DNA from: Lachnospiraceae bacterium UBA3692 | GTDB lineage: Bacteria > Bacillota > Clostridia > Lachnospirales > Lachnospiraceae | Reading direction: 5' to 3' | DNA: 5,901 bases | NCBI GenBank assembly: GCA_002372815.1 | Contig: DFIR01000097.1 | Location: 1-5,901 of the forward strand | Part shown: in pieces, positions 5,195-5,901 of the stretch | Layout: each line of letters begins with the position of its first letter | Numbering within the stretch: position 1 is the stretch's first letter | The notes under the pieces: generated by a model | Told to the model about the DNA's origin: nothing | The model's database searches: none | What the model saw: only the letters and a program-made list of their open reading frames with translations | Position numbers and translations under genes: made by a program

Positions 5195-5778
5195 ATGAAA
5201 AAAGACAAGTTAAGAAGATCGGGGAGGTGAAGACTTCCGATGCGAAACTCTTCCTTATAAAACTCCAGACTGACGGAAAGCGGCACAGCACTGTCAAGAC
5301 AGTGAGGGGAGTCCTGAGGCCGGCATTCCAGATGGCCGTGGACGATGACTACCTGAACAAGAATCCCTTCGGCTTCCAGCTTGCCGGGGTGGTGGTCAAC
5401 GACAGCGTGACGAGACAGGCCATCACCAGGGACCAGATGCGCAAGTTCCTGAAGTTCGTTCACGATGACAACGTATACTGCAAATACTATGAAGCGGTCT
5501 ACATCCTGTTCCATACCGGCATGCCGGAAGTCGCCATGCACTGGGAGCACCGCTTCAACCACATGGTCAAACGCTACAACGAGATCTACCGTGTGCAGAT
5601 GCCGCCCATCACCCCGCACGTCTGCCGCCACACTTATACCCATCTGGGCCTTGAGGACACAGCTGCGGAGATGAACCGGATGCAGGAGATGGAAGAGGCC
5701 AGGAGAGAGCAGGAGAAGCTAAGAGGCACGGGGGAAGAGAAGGAAACAGTAAAAAGGCAGATGTTCAAAGTGATCTGA
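5195..5778 (+). pseudogene. Decayed tyrosine recombinase/integrase with three internal deletions
   Basis: A strong AAGGAGG (5180-5186) precedes ATG 5195, which opens with MKKDKLRRSGR, the usual N-terminus of Tn916-like/Lachnospiraceae integrases, then hits TGA at 5228-5230. The second frame resumes at 5227 with VKTSDAKLFLIKLQ, the mid core-binding domain, and runs 183 residues to TGA 5778. Full-length relatives have roughly 400 residues. Measured against the family from memory, three blocks are gone: the N-terminal arm-binding and early core-binding part; the segment after ILFHTGM carrying the first catalytic Arg (RISE) and the beta-hairpin Lys; and the segment between HVCRHTY and THLGLED that normally holds the second catalytic His. 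The HxxR motif survives (HVCRH), and a Tyr before THLGLED may be the catalytic one. The active site cannot assemble, so it is non-functional as a recombinase. The C-terminal helix (EMNRMQEMEEARREQEK) is intact. Confidence 0.88.
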
Positions 5779-5780
5779 GC

Positions 5781-5819
5781 AGAGGGCTCATCGCTTAAGG
5801 CGGTGGGCGGCTCTTTTTT
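5781..5819 (+). terminator. Rho-independent terminator after the integrase relic
   Basis: A 9-bp stem, GCTCATCGC (5786-5794) with GCGGTGGGC (5800-5808, two G-U pairs), closes a TTAAG loop. It is extended past a small internal loop by AGAG with CTCT, then T-run TTTTT. It begins two bases after the integrase stop, so the 3' end of the integrase gene is preserved intact. Nothing further can be supported from here to the window end. Confidence 0.8.
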
Positions 5820-5901
5820 GATTGGTGGAAAAGAGGGTGGAAGTGTGGTAGGGTGGAGGTACAGATCGGGATTTGCGAAATCAATTATTTAAGAGAAGGT
5901 G

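Noticed and set aside
5227..5778. A genuine short integrase or excisionase starting at GTG 5227
   Set aside because: No properly spaced ribosome site serves GTG 5227. The strong site and canonical MKKDK N-terminus lie just upstream in another frame, and internal family blocks are missing, so a pseudogene explains it better.

Overview
The window looks like an accessory stretch of a chromosome from a fairly high-GC member of the Clostridia, most likely a Lachnospiraceae-type gut Firmicute. This is inferred from strong AGGAGG-type ribosome sites, short hairpin-plus-T terminators, a kinase of a type I associate with Lachnospiraceae, and an integrase relic of the Tn916-like/Lachnospiraceae type. 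No ribosomal or housekeeping gene is present to confirm it. The first ~150 bases look lower in GC than the rest by eye.

Layout. 1-90 is the tail of an unidentified plus-strand gene, closed by a terminator at 99-126. 140-174 is a perfect inverted repeat, followed by a ~43-codon C-terminal relic (minus strand, 179-309) of a SpoIIE/PP2C-type phosphatase. The relic stops at a 46-bp dispersed repeat (R1, 310-355) that contains a good sigma-A promoter. That promoter drives a 659-residue membrane protein (376-2355) with a cytoplasmic zinc ribbon, one membrane helix and a large exported beta-rich domain. Next comes a second R1/promoter copy (2385-2430), a 36-bp hairpin repeat (R2, 2460-2495), and a Ser/Thr protein kinase with a coiled coil and four C-terminal membrane helices (2521-4281, TTG start). 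The kinase overlaps by one base a RimJ/RimL-type GNAT acetyltransferase (4281-4850). Then come three 20-bp GC-rich tandem units, a second minus-strand C-terminal relic (4917-4998) ending at the second R2 copy (4999-5034), a terminator, an imperfect direct repeat, and a decayed tyrosine integrase (5195-5778) with its own terminator. The last ~80 bases (5820-5901) show nothing I can support.

How it fits together. The membrane protein and the kinase have near-identical promoters, each with a small inverted repeat touching the -10, so they are probably co-regulated. Together they resemble a signalling pair: an exported sensing or binding domain linked to a cytoplasmic zinc ribbon, and a membrane-anchored kinase. 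The acetyltransferase is translationally coupled to the kinase. The phosphatase that could oppose the kinase survives only as a fragment. Both minus-strand relics end at the edges of dispersed repeats, and an eroded integrase lies beside the block, which points to repeated insertion, recombination and deletion here. The signalling role is inference from domain layout; the repeats, truncations and deletions can be read directly.
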